NCBI GenBank assembly: GCA_023265535.1
Contig: JAHFTI010000020.1
Span: 1-17,450 of the forward strand
Direction: 5' to 3'
From: Opitutaceae bacterium
Lineage (GTDB): Bacteria; Verrucomicrobiota; Verrucomicrobiia; Opitutales; Opitutaceae
Length of the DNA stretch: 17,450 nt
Every line of letters starts with the position of its first letter. The stretch's first letter is position 1. The notes beneath the pieces were generated by a model. The model did not search any database, had not been told where the DNA came from, and worked only from the letters and a program-made list of their open reading frames with translations. This document shows positions 1-7,737 of this stretch, piece by piece. The translations under genes were made by a program, and so were the position numbers.

Positions 1-90
1 GGGGGCAGCGGTCATGAAGGGACGAGGAAACCATGGACTCGCCTGCCCCCCGGGTCAACACGGGCCTGAGGCCGGTGCCAAGACTCCTGT

Positions 91-579
91 TCAGGGCAGC
101 TTGGATTCGGTGACCTTGCGGGTCTGCGTGGCGCGGTAGTCGTCCACGGCGGCCTTGATGGCCGGATCGCTCAGGCCGAGCATGGCGGCGGCGAAGAGGG
201 CGGCGTTGATGGCGCCGGGCTTGCCGATGGCGAAGGTGGCCACGGGGATGCCGCCGGGCATCTGGACCATGGACAGGAGCGAGTCCATGCCCTTGAGGGA
301 CTGGGACTCCATGGGAACGCCGATCACGGGCAGGGCGGTGAAGGCGGCGGCGACACCTGCGAGGTGCGCGGCACCACCGGCGCCGGCGATGATCGTCTTG
401 AGGCCGCGCGATTCGGCGCTGCGGCAATATTCCAGGGCAAGGTCCGGGGTGCGGTGAGCGCTGATCACGCGCTTCTCATAGGGAACCTTGAGAAGGTCGA
501 GGGTGAGCGCGACGTGTTGCATGGTGTCCCAATCGGACGTGCTGCCCATGATGATGCCAACGAGAGGTGTGTTCGCCAT
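91..579 (-). CDS. purE: N5-carboxyaminoimidazole ribonucleotide mutase (PurE, class I)
   Basis: PurE moves the carboxyl group of N5-CAIR to C4, giving CAIR in de novo purine synthesis; it is a cytoplasmic homo-octamer. The 162-residue length is normal for class I. Visible family motifs are GSTSDW (residues 12-17), SAHRTPD (40-46) and GAGGAAHLAG (66-75) with His72, then a GVP stretch and SLLSMVQMPGGIPV near 100-113. The ATG at 579 lies 5 nt after the stop of the upstream GNAT-PLP gene, with no clear Shine-Dalgarno site, so translation is probably coupled to that gene. No purK is visible: only 90 bp remain before the window edge, though minus-strand ATGs near 34 and 15 could begin one. Identity is secure. 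Confidence 0.97.
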   Translation of the reverse strand: MANTPLVGIIMGSTSDWDTMQHVALTLDLLKVPYEKRVISAHRTPDLALEYCRSAESRGLKTIIAGAGGAAHLAGVAAAFTALPVIGVPMESQSLKGMDSLLSMVQMPGGIPVATFAIGKPGAINAALFAAAMLGLSDPAIKAAVDDYRATQTRKVTESKLP

Positions 580-584
580 GACGG

Positions 585-2261
585 TCAGCCACTGAGTTGA
601 GATTTATCCGCCGCGCAAACCGAATCGTGCGAAGCCTTGCGGCGCCCGCACACCACGCGCATCACGCGCAGCAGTTTCTCCAGCTTCTCGCGCTCGGGAT
701 CACCCAGGAGGGCGACCTGTATCCAATTGCGCTCAAGCAGGTAGGAGCTCCTGTAACTGAGCCAGAAACCACGCATCTCCAGTTCGTCGCCCAGCTCGGC
801 GGCCTTCATGCCGGTGTCGCCGCCCATGACGAGGGTGACGATGCCGGGGCTGGCGGAGTCGCCCAGGGCGAGCACCTGGAAGCCGGCCTCGACGAGGCTG
901 GTGCGCAGCCAGGCGGCGTTGTCGGCGATGCGTTGCATGCGCTCGGAGGTGGCGTGCGAGACGGCGACGGCGAGGGCGTTGACCAGGTTCGAGGAATGCG
1001 TGTGCGGCACGCTGGCGTTCTCGTACCAGTGGCCCAGGTCGAGGTAGCCGGGCAGGCGCGTGGGCTGGGACTTGGGGGTGTAATCGTGGAAGACCATCGA
1101 CAGCCCCGGATAGGAGCCGAGGCCCTTGCCGCTCGCTGTAGTGGCCAGGTGGATACCGCGCAGGTCGACGGGCATGGCGCCCACGGAGCTGATGCAGTCG
1201 GCGCAGAGGTGGAGCCCGTGCTGCACGCATAGCTCGCGCACGCGGGACAGCGGGTTGAGCACGCCGGTCGAGGTCTCATGGTGGACCATCCAGACCCAGC
1301 CCCCGCGGGGCAGGCGGCTCATGAAGAGCGCGACCTGGTCGAGGTCGATGGTGGAGCCCCAGGAGAGGCGCAGCCAGTCGAAGCGCAGGTTGGCGCGACG
1401 GGCATTGCCGGCGAGGCGCTCGCCGAACTCGCCGTTGGAGATGACGAGGCCAGTCTCGGGGCGCAGGGAGAGCTGGGCGGCGACCACCTCGTTGGCAAGG
1501 GAGCCTGAGCCGAGCAGCACCTGCACCTCGCGCGCACCGGTCAGGTGGCAGAGTCCGGTGCGCAGGGTGGCCATGCGCGAGAGGAAGAGCTTGCCGCGGT
1601 GGGAGACGGCGGGGCGGCAGAAGGCGTCGCGCACGACGGGCGACACGATCACGGGGCCGGGGAGGAAATTCAGCTCGTGCTGTTCGGCGGGGATCTCGGA
1701 GAAGGCGTTGCGCAGGGCGGCGCTCTTCTCGACGGTGCGGCCAAAGTCCTCGAGCGTGAGGTACATGGGCTGGTAGGAGGCCTCCTCGGTGCCGACGAGC
1801 GGCCCGAAGGGAAGGAAGCCCAGGTGGCGGTAGAGGCGCAGCTGGCGGGTGGTGCCGGAGATGACGGCGAGGTCGTAGCCCTCGGAAAGGCAATGGCGCA
1901 CCGTGAACTCGAAGAGCTGGGTGAAGACGGCGGTCTTGCGAAACTCGCGCTCCACGGAGAGCAGGCGGCATTCGACGGGAACGCGCCCGGCGGGGAGATG
2001 CTGGTCGAGGCGCGGCACCTTCGAATCGAGCGAGAAGGGGCGCTTGGCGCGCAGGGCGAGCATGCCCACGAGCTGGCGGCCGTTGAGGCAGATGACGTAG
2101 GTGTTCTCGTCGTGGAAACGGTCCACGAGGCGGCCATCGGGATTGGGCGCATGCTGCGGAATTTCCTCCACGAAGGTGCGGTAGTTGAGCCGATGGATCT
2201 GCTCAAACTCCCACTCTTCACCGGCCAGTTTGATCACCAGGGAGCGTTCGGAGTCATTCAT
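585..2261 (-). CDS. Fusion: FeeM/AHL-synthase-like GNAT domain + PhnW-like class V PLP-dependent domain
   Basis: A 558-residue protein with two parts. Residues about 8-175 resemble the autoinducer-synthase/FeeM type of GNAT fold: RLNYRTFVEEI (24-34), the acidic DRFHDENTYVI (47-57), VGMLALRAKRPFSLD (65-79), and ECRLLSVEREFR (97-108), close to the E-x-R strand of those enzymes. Residues about 195-535 are a fold-type I class V domain: GSGSLANE (251-258), HHETSTGVLNP (327-337), Asp355 for the pyridine nitrogen in ADCISSVGAMP, and the likely Schiff-base Lys379 in TTASGKGLGSYPG. The nearest relatives I can name are 2-aminoethylphosphonate and alanine-glyoxylate type aminotransferases. I infer that an amine made or held by the PLP half is N-acylated by the GNAT half, but the substrate is unknown. 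The start MNDSERS at 2261 was chosen because the upstream extension of this frame lies over plsY and reads as shadow. It sits 107 nt after plsY. Confidence 0.85.
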   Translation of the reverse strand: MNDSERSLVIKLAGEEWEFEQIHRLNYRTFVEEIPQHAPNPDGRLVDRFHDENTYVICLNGRQLVGMLALRAKRPFSLDSKVPRLDQHLPAGRVPVECRLLSVEREFRKTAVFTQLFEFTVRHCLSEGYDLAVISGTTRQLRLYRHLGFLPFGPLVGTEEASYQPMYLTLEDFGRTVEKSAALRNAFSEIPAEQHELNFLPGPVIVSPVVRDAFCRPAVSHRGKLFLSRMATLRTGLCHLTGAREVQVLLGSGSLANEVVAAQLSLRPETGLVISNGEFGERLAGNARRANLRFDWLRLSWGSTIDLDQVALFMSRLPRGGWVWMVHHETSTGVLNPLSRVRELCVQHGLHLCADCISSVGAMPVDLRGIHLATTASGKGLGSYPGLSMVFHDYTPKSQPTRLPGYLDLGHWYENASVPHTHSSNLVNALAVAVSHATSERMQRIADNAAWLRTSLVEAGFQVLALGDSASPGIVTLVMGGDTGMKAAELGDELEMRGFWLSYRSSYLLERNWIQVALLGDPEREKLEKLLRVMRVVCGRRKASHDSVCAADKSQLSG

Positions 2262-2368
2262 GGGAAAAGGGGGTTGATGGAGGCGGAGACTGGGGAAACG
2301 AGGAAAGACGACGAAAAGGGAAGGGCGGGCGAAGGACAGCCAGGACGGCCGGGGGTGCCCTCCCCGTG
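2262..2368 (-). other. C-rich, G-poor spacer between plsY and the GNAT-PLP gene
   Basis: This 107-nt spacer is almost all pyrimidine when read on the transcribed minus strand, and much of it is C-rich with few G. It holds runs such as CCCTTTTCCC directly before the start at 2261. No Shine-Dalgarno site is visible for that start. A small GGGG/CCCC inverted repeat lies just after the plsY stop. Such a stretch could act as a Rho-loading site or an unstructured leader. This is a compositional observation only. Confidence 0.35.
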
Positions 2369-2971
2369 CTAGTCGGCGGCCTGTGGATGCAGCCAGCGGC
2401 GGAGGTGTTCCTTGTGGGCAAACAGGACCACAAGGAGGCAAAGGCCGGCCCAGAGCGCAGGGAGCCTGGCCCAGCCGGCAGCCCAGGCGGTGCCGGTGGG
2501 CAGGAGGCATAGCCCGCAGAGCCCGGCCAGGGTGAAGCGTCGCAGGAAGAGCCAGGCGACCGCAAAGACGGGCACACAAAACAGGAAGGCGGCGGGCTGC
2601 AGGACCAGCCAGGCGCCGACAAGGGTGGCCACTCCCTTGCCCCCGCGGAATGAAAGGAAGACCGGCCAGACATGCCCGGTGACGACGGACAGGGCGGCGG
2701 CCCAGGGCACCCAGGCTTCCGCCCCGCAAAGCCAACGCGCCACGAGCACCGCCGGGGCTCCCTTCAGGGCGTCGAGCAGCAGCACCACAATGAAGCCGGC
2801 GCCACCCAGCACGCGTCCCACATTGGTCGCTCCCGTGCCGCCACTGCCCTGTTCGCGCACATCATGGCCCGTGCGCCAACGCACGAGCCAATAGCCGGGC
2901 ATCACTCCACCCAGCAGATAGCACAGGCAGAGGAGCACCCAGGGAAGTAAGGCTGTAAACGGGGAAGGCAC
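2369..2971 (-). CDS. plsY: Acyl-phosphate:glycerol-3-phosphate acyltransferase (PlsY)
   Basis: PlsY acylates glycerol-3-phosphate using acyl-phosphate, the first step of phospholipid synthesis, in the inner membrane. The 200-residue protein is rich in hydrophobic helices (about 7-28, 58-78, 86-104, 120-140 and 165-185). Motif 1 is GSGGTGATNVGRVLG (42-56), where many homologues have GSGNPGATN. Motif 2 is GHVWPVFLSFRGGKGVAT (99-116), with the glycine-rich FRGGKG loop. Motif 3 near residue 185 is reduced to AHKEHLRRWL. The start is a GTG at 2971 that puts the first helix at the normal place, with no clear Shine-Dalgarno site. It is first in a likely plsY - GNAT/PLP - purE transcript. The family call is firm; the variant motif 3 is worth noting. 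Confidence 0.95.
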   Translation of the reverse strand: MPSPFTALLPWVLLCLCYLLGGVMPGYWLVRWRTGHDVREQGSGGTGATNVGRVLGGAGFIVVLLLDALKGAPAVLVARWLCGAEAWVPWAAALSVVTGHVWPVFLSFRGGKGVATLVGAWLVLQPAAFLFCVPVFAVAWLFLRRFTLAGLCGLCLLPTGTAWAAGWARLPALWAGLCLLVVLFAHKEHLRRWLHPQAAD

Positions 2972-3057
2972 TTTGGGGAAGGGCCCGTAAAGGGCCGGGT
3001 GTCATGGGGTCTGCAGGGTTGGGAGCCTCACGGACGCCCCCCATAAAAGGCCATGGG

Positions 3058-3086
3058 ATTAATCGTTGAAAGCATAATTGTTACAA
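3058..3086 (-). promoter_or_regulatory. Candidate sigma70-type promoter for the plsY transcript
   Basis: On the minus strand, TTGTAA (plus 3081-3086) and ATTAAT (plus 3058-3063) are separated by exactly 17 nt. Each matches four of six consensus bases. The pair lies in the AT-rich part of the divergent spacer, about 87 nt upstream of the plsY GTG. Position and spacing suit a promoter, but the matches are weak and no transcription data exist here. Confidence 0.3.
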
Positions 3087-3148
3087 GAAGCTCACGGCCC
3101 GACGTTGACAGTGCCAGCATTACGCTTCGTTTTTGCGGACTCCCCCTA

Positions 3149-3742
3149 ATGACATTCCGTTGGACGATGAGGCGCCTGCACCGCTGGGGCATATCCCGGC
3201 ACAAGTTGCGCGGGGGATTCCTCCACTCCAAACTCGGGGATCGTCTGCTGGAGCGTGAGATGTGGTTTCCCGATCGCGAGAGCCTGGCGAGGGCCTGGCT
3301 GGTCGGCATGCCGGTGACGGCCATTCCCTTCCTGCCGCTGCAATCCCTCATCGCCTGCGGCGTGGGCTTCTATTTCCGCGCGAACCTGCCCGTCTGCTTC
3401 CTGCTGCAGTACCTCTCGAACCCGGCCACGGCGATCTTCCAGCTCTCGGCCTGCTATTTTGTGGGGAGGCTGCTCTTTGGCGACTCACCGTCGCTGGTCA
3501 TCGAACACGTGGAGCGTGTGGTGGGTGGCATCGTGCACGCGGAGTCCTGGAAGGACGCGCTGACAGCGCTTTCCTGGCGCGAGTTTGTGGCGCTGTACCT
3601 CGGGGCGCTGGTACTGGGAATGGCCCTGGGCATCCTGGGCTATTTCGGCACCCATCTGATCTGGAGGGACAAGGCCAAGCGCAAGCCGGCCAAGACGGCG
3701 GCACCGAAGTCGGAGGACGACCCTCCGCAGCCTCAGGCGTAA
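3149..3742 (+). CDS. DUF2062 family membrane protein
   Basis: DUF2062 proteins are small inner-membrane proteins of unknown biochemistry, sometimes fused to glycosyltransferases. This 197-residue protein has the family pattern: a basic start (RRLHRW), WFPDRESLARAWLVGMPVT, IPFLPLQSLIACGVGFYF, RANLPVCFLLQYLSNPATA, then a YFVGRLLFG segment. Three or four hydrophobic helices are seen, the last near LYLGALVLGMALGILGYFG. The tail is charged and rich in Lys and Pro. An in-frame ATG at 3053 would add 32 residues that look unlike the family. I prefer 3149 (MTFRWTMRR), although 3167 is also possible; neither has a clear Shine-Dalgarno site. The last 10 bp overlap the end of the convergent molybdoenzyme gene. 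Its role in this organism cannot be told from context. Confidence 0.86.
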   Translation: MTFRWTMRRLHRWGISRHKLRGGFLHSKLGDRLLEREMWFPDRESLARAWLVGMPVTAIPFLPLQSLIACGVGFYFRANLPVCFLLQYLSNPATAIFQLSACYFVGRLLFGDSPSLVIEHVERVVGGIVHAESWKDALTALSWREFVALYLGALVLGMALGILGYFGTHLIWRDKAKRKPAKTAAPKSEDDPPQPQA

Positions 3743-4374
3743 CGGTCCTCTGTCCAGGGATCGCCGCCGTTGCTGTAACCGCGCAGTTCCCAGAAGCCGA
3801 GACGGTCCTCGGCGAGGAATTCGATTCCGCTCAGGAACTTGGCGCCCTTCCAGGCGTAGAGCTTGGGAATGATCACGCGGGCGGGCGCGCCGTGCTCGGG
3901 GGTCAGCGGCTTGCCGTCAAAGTGCGTGGCGATGAGGACGTCGTCGTCGAGGCACTTCTCCAGGGGGACATTGGTGGAGTAGCCGTCGCGGCTGGTGAAG
4001 TACACGAAGGCTGCGGCGGCGGTCGGACGCACGAGCTCGTAAAGGCTGAGGAAGGAGACGCCGCGCCAGGCGCAGTCGAATTTGCTCCAGGTGGTCACGC
4101 AATGGTAGTCGCTGACATCATCAACCTGGGGAAGCGCCAGGAAGTCGGCCCAGGAAAGGGTGCGGGGCGCCTCGACCAGGCCATTGATCTCGAGGGACCA
4201 TTGGTCGAGGGGGGGGACGGGCTGGATGCCGAGGTCGAGCACCGGGAAACCGTCGGTGAGTTTCTGGCCGGGCGGGAGGCGGTCCTCCGAGCGGACCTGG
4301 CGGGCGGTCACGCCGGCCGCCCGTTGCTTTTCGGCCCAGCGCTGCTTGGCCTGGATGTAGCGTTCCTTTGACAT
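3733..4374 (-). CDS. YuiH-like sulfite-oxidase-fold molybdopterin oxidoreductase
   Basis: This 213-residue protein has the oxidoreductase molybdopterin-binding fold of sulfite oxidase and MsrP/YedY relatives (COG2041). The expected Mo-ligand cysteine is Cys92 in DYHCVTTWSKFD (89-100). Other family stretches are WRGVSFLSL (103-111), GAPARVIIPKLYAWKGAK (162-179) and a C-terminal WELRGYSNGGDPW. There is no twin-arginine or other signal peptide, so it should act in the cytoplasm, like Bacillus YuiH, whose substrate is unknown to me. The ORF can be extended to 4497, but the extra 41 residues are low-quality and Arg/Pro-rich; MSKERY at 4374 matches the family start. No cytochrome or membrane partner gene is adjacent. 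The substrate cannot be assigned. Confidence 0.9.
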   Translation of the reverse strand: MSKERYIQAKQRWAEKQRAAGVTARQVRSEDRLPPGQKLTDGFPVLDLGIQPVPPLDQWSLEINGLVEAPRTLSWADFLALPQVDDVSDYHCVTTWSKFDCAWRGVSFLSLYELVRPTAAAAFVYFTSRDGYSTNVPLEKCLDDDVLIATHFDGKPLTPEHGAPARVIIPKLYAWKGAKFLSGIEFLAEDRLGFWELRGYSNGGDPWTEDRYA

Positions 4375-4425
4375 GCCGGAAAGCGTGCGGGTGTGGGAGG
4401 AAAGCTCAACAGTGAAGAGGTGATC

Positions 4426-4439
4426 GGAGGGCGCCCTCC
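4426..4439. repeat. 14-bp perfect palindrome between the molybdoenzyme gene and putA
   Basis: GGAGGGCGCCCTCC is self-complementary over 14 bp. It lies in the 252-bp divergent region, 52 bp from the molybdoenzyme start and 188 bp from the putA start. A dimeric repressor site is possible, but in GC-rich DNA a palindrome of this size can also occur by chance. Confidence 0.3.
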
Positions 4440-4626
4440 TTCGCTGCTCGGGCAGCTGCGGAGGGTGCCGCGGACGCGGCAGGTGATGCGGCTGCACGCC
4501 GTGAAGGACGTGCCGCTGTCCTGATTAAATGACGTCCGAAATCTGAGATCCCACGTCCATGCTCCCTTCCTGCCAGAAAAAATGAAGCACGATTGAAAAC
4601 GGCGGAAGAGAGGCCAGAATCGGCCC

Positions 4627-7600
4627 ATGCAAAATCACCCCACCCCCACCTTCCCCATCCATGAGCCGCCCCTTGAGCAGGAGATCAGGCAGACAGGCGA
4701 GGCCCTGTTTGCGCTGATGGACCAGCATCCGGAGCCGGGCATCTTTTCCACCAAGGGCGCCTATGCGCGCCTGATGGAATGGTCGATGAAGGACCCCGAT
4801 TTCAAGGCGCGCCTGTTCCGGTTCGTCGACGTGCTGCCCTGCCTCGACAGTTCGGCGGACGTGGTGCGCCACCTGCAGGAATACCTGGGCGACCAGGCGG
4901 CGGCGCTCAATCCGGCGCTGCGGGCCGGCCTGGGGGCGGCGGGATTTGCGCCCGGCCTAGTGGCGGGACCGATCCGCTCGCAGGTGCAGGCCATGGCCTC
5001 GCAGTTCGTGGCGGGCGAAGGCCCCGAGGACCTGCTGAAGCGCTTCCGCGCCAATGCGAAGGCGGGCATGGCCACGACGATCGACCTGCTCGGCGAGACG
5101 GTTCTGAGCGAGGCGGAGGCGGACCATTTCCTGCAGCGCAACCTCGAGGTGCTCGGCGTGTTCGCGGCCGAGATGAAACGCGACGGCACGCCGTGCGCGA
5201 GCGACATCGGCCCGGGTGGCGTGGCGCTGCCGCGCATCAACCTCTCGGTGAAGATCTCGGCGCTGAGCCCCGAGGTGCAGCCGGCCGCGCCGGAGCCGAG
5301 CATCGAGGCCCTCAAGAAGCGCCTGCGCCCCGTGCTGCGCGAGGCGGCGAAGGTGGGAGCCTTCGTGAACTTCGACATGGAGAGCTTCCGCATGAAGGAC
5401 CTCACGCTGGCGCTGTTCCGCTCGGTGCTCGAGGAGCCCGAGTTTGCGCAGGCGCCGGGCGTGGGCATCGCGCTGCAGGCCTACCTGCGCAGCTGCGAGG
5501 ACGACATCGACGCGCTGCTGGCCTGGGCGCGCAAGCGCGGGCGGGTGATCGGCGTGCGCCTGGTGAAGGGCGCGTACTGGGACAGCGAGACGATCCTCGC
5601 GGCGCAACGCGACTGGCCCACGCCGGTGTGGTCGCGCAAGGAGGAGAGCGACGCCAACTTTGAGAAGCTCACGGAAAAGCTGCTGCGCGCGGGCGACTGC
5701 GTGCTGCCGGCCTTCGCCACGCACAACGTGCGCAGCTGCGCGCACGCGATCGCCCTGGCGCGCAAGCTCGGCGTGGAGCCGGCGCGCATCGAGTTCCAGG
5801 CGCTGTACGGAATGGCGGACGACCTCAAGCATGCGCTGCGCGCGCAGGGCTGGCGCGTGCGCGAGTACTGCGCGATCGGCGCGCTGCTGCCCGGCATGGC
5901 CTACCTGGTGAGGCGCCTGCTGGAGAACACGAGCAACGAGGGTTTCCTGCGCAACAAGGCGGAGGGGGCCACGCGCTCGCGCCTGCTGGCAAGCCCCGCC
6001 GAGGCGCTGCGGGCGGCGCAGCCCGCGGCGGACGCACCGAAGACCGAAACGGCGACGGCCGCGGCGGCGGATGTCTTCCGCAACGCCGCCAACTCGGACT
6101 ACACCCTCGAGGCGAGGCGCGTCGCGATGCGCCAGGCGATTGAGAAACGCCGTGCGATGGCGCCGAAGACGCACCCGCTGCTGATCAGGGGCCGGGCCGT
6201 GAGGACGGCGCGCGAACTTGTATCCACAAACCCAGCACACCCCTCCACGGTGGTGGGACGCAGCGCGGCGGCGGACATCACACACGCCGACGAGGCGCTC
6301 GAGGCGGCGCGCGCCGCCTTCCCGGCATGGAGCCGCACCGAGCCGCAAAAACGCGCGGCGGTGCTCGACCGCGCGGCCGCGATCATCGAGGCGCGACGCG
6401 ACGAGCTGAACGCGCTCATGGTGATCGAGGCAGGCAAGCCCTGGATCGAGGCCGACGGCGAGCTCAGCGAGGCGGTGGACTTCTGCCGCTTCTACGCGCA
6501 CGAGATGAGGCGCATGGGCGTGCCCGCCACCACGCAGGATGTGCCGGGCGAATGGTGCACGCAGGTCTGGCTGCCGCGCGGTGTGGGAGTGGTGGTGGCC
6601 CCCTGGAATTTCCCCTTCGCGATCCTGTGCGGCATGACCGTGGCGCCGATCGTGGCGGGCAACTGCGTGATCGTGAAGCCCTCTCAGCTCACCCCCGTGA
6701 TCGCGGCGACCTTCGCCGAGATCCTGCAGGAGGCGGGCCTGCCCGACGGCGTGCTCGCGTTGCTCAACGGCGAGGGCCGCACGCTCGGCGCGCGGCTCTG
6801 CGAGTCGCCCAAGACGGACTTCATCGTGTTCACCGGCTCGCGCGCCGTGGGCTGCGCACTCTGGGAGGTGGCGGGCCGCTGCGCCCCCGGCCAGACCCAG
6901 CTCAAGCGCATGGTCTGCGAGATGGGTGGCAAGAACGCCCTCATCGTCGACGCCGACGCCGACCTCGACGAGGCCATCCCGGCCATCATCCAGAGCGCCT
7001 TCTCCTATGCGGGCCAGAAATGCTCCGCCCTCTCCCGCCTCATCGTGCACGAGGCGGTGCATGACAAGCTGCTCGCGCGCCTGGCCGAGGCCTGCGCCAG
7101 CCTCCCCGTGGGCGACCCCGCGGACCCGGCGACGGTCGTGGGCCCCGTGATCGACGCGGTGGCGCGCGCCCGAATCCTCGAGTGCATCGAGGCGGGCAAA
7201 AAGGAGGCCACGCTGCACTGGCAGGGTGTCATCCCCGCGGCGGCGGCGCAGGCGGGCGGCCACTACGTGCCACCGACGATCTTCCGGGACGTGAAGCCGG
7301 GACACCGGCTGGCGCGCGAGGAGATCTTCGGCCCCGTGCTGGCGGTGCTGCGCGCACGCGACCTCGACGAGGCGATCGAGCTGGCGAACGACTGCGACTA
7401 CGCGCTCACGGGCGGCATGTTCTCGCGCTCGCCCTCCTCGCTGGAGCGCGCGCGCCGCGAGCTGCAGGTGGGCAACCTCTACCTCAACCGCGGCATCACG
7501 GGCGCCATCGTGGAGCGCCATCCCTTCGGCGGTTACCGCATGAGCGGCGGCGGCACGAAGGCGGGCGGACGCGGCTACCTGGAGAACTTCATGGTGCAGC

Positions 7601-7662
7601 GAAGCATCGCCGAGAACGTGCTGCGCCGCGGCTTCGCGCCCCCGAGCGCCGCCAAGGCCTGA
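4627..7662 (+). CDS. putA: Bifunctional proline dehydrogenase / L-glutamate gamma-semialdehyde dehydrogenase (PutA)
   Basis: PutA oxidises proline to glutamate in two steps, with FAD in the first domain and NAD+ in the second. At 1011 residues it is the short (type A) form, without the N-terminal ribbon-helix-helix DNA-binding domain of E. coli PutA. The PRODH half (about 100-450) shows AYLRSCEDDIDAL, VRLVKGAYWDSE, FATHNVRS and a C-terminal PGMAYLVRRLLENTSNEG. An Ala-rich linker spans about 460-485. The aldehyde dehydrogenase half has Asn661 in APWNFPF, Glu765 in CEMGGKN, catalytic Cys799 in AGQKCSALSR, REEIFGPVLAV, and a C-terminal GNLYLNRGITGAIV with PFGGYRMSG. The ATG at 4627 follows a weak AGAGAGG about 13 nt upstream. 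A GC hairpin terminator follows the stop. No dedicated regulator is adjacent. Confidence 0.97.
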   Translation: MQNHPTPTFPIHEPPLEQEIRQTGEALFALMDQHPEPGIFSTKGAYARLMEWSMKDPDFKARLFRFVDVLPCLDSSADVVRHLQEYLGDQAAALNPALRAGLGAAGFAPGLVAGPIRSQVQAMASQFVAGEGPEDLLKRFRANAKAGMATTIDLLGETVLSEAEADHFLQRNLEVLGVFAAEMKRDGTPCASDIGPGGVALPRINLSVKISALSPEVQPAAPEPSIEALKKRLRPVLREAAKVGAFVNFDMESFRMKDLTLALFRSVLEEPEFAQAPGVGIALQAYLRSCEDDIDALLAWARKRGRVIGVRLVKGAYWDSETILAAQRDWPTPVWSRKEESDANFEKLTEKLLRAGDCVLPAFATHNVRSCAHAIALARKLGVEPARIEFQALYGMADDLKHALRAQGWRVREYCAIGALLPGMAYLVRRLLENTSNEGFLRNKAEGATRSRLLASPAEALRAAQPAADAPKTETATAAAADVFRNAANSDYTLEARRVAMRQAIEKRRAMAPKTHPLLIRGRAVRTARELVSTNPAHPSTVVGRSAAADITHADEALEAARAAFPAWSRTEPQKRAAVLDRAAAIIEARRDELNALMVIEAGKPWIEADGELSEAVDFCRFYAHEMRRMGVPATTQDVPGEWCTQVWLPRGVGVVVAPWNFPFAILCGMTVAPIVAGNCVIVKPSQLTPVIAATFAEILQEAGLPDGVLALLNGEGRTLGARLCESPKTDFIVFTGSRAVGCALWEVAGRCAPGQTQLKRMVCEMGGKNALIVDADADLDEAIPAIIQSAFSYAGQKCSALSRLIVHEAVHDKLLARLAEACASLPVGDPADPATVVGPVIDAVARARILECIEAGKKEATLHWQGVIPAAAAQAGGHYVPPTIFRDVKPGHRLAREEIFGPVLAVLRARDLDEAIELANDCDYALTGGMFSRSPSSLERARRELQVGNLYLNRGITGAIVERHPFGGYRMSGGGTKAGGRGYLENFMVQRSIAENVLRRGFAPPSAAKA

Positions 7663-7686
7663 GGCCGGCGTTGGCAGGATTGACGC

Positions 7687-7713
7687 GGGCCGGCTCCACG
7701 GGGCCGGCCCTTT
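7687..7713 (+). terminator. Hairpin terminator after putA
   Basis: GGGCCGGC (7687-7694) and GCCGGCCC (7703-7710) form a perfect 8-bp stem around an 8-nt loop, followed by TTT. The T tract is short, but the position 25 nt after the putA stop fits an intrinsic terminator. There is no T tract in the minus direction, so it probably serves putA only. Confidence 0.7.
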
Positions 7714-7737
7714 CCGTCCTCCGACGCCAGGGAGGCA

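Noticed and set aside
1..90. Start of purK or a terminator after purE
   Set aside because: Minus-strand ATGs near 34 and 15 could begin a gene, and GGCC-TGA-GGCC could form a small hairpin, but the stretch is too short to support either and no T tract follows the hairpin.
2262..2735. N-terminal extension of the GNAT-PLP protein to 716 residues
   Set aside because: The extra part lies over plsY in another frame, is Arg/Pro-rich, and the GNAT domain begins naturally at MNDSERS (2261).
3105..3133. TTGACA at 3105-3110 as the -35 of a promoter for the DUF2062 gene
   Set aside because: The -35 is perfect, but no acceptable -10 lies 16-18 nt downstream (CGTTTT or similar), so it was not listed as a promoter.
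4957..7521. An 854-codon open frame antisense to putA
   Set aside because: It is fully antisense to a well-conserved enzyme, rich in His, Arg, Ala and Leu, and shows no family motif. Long antisense frames are normal in GC-rich genes.
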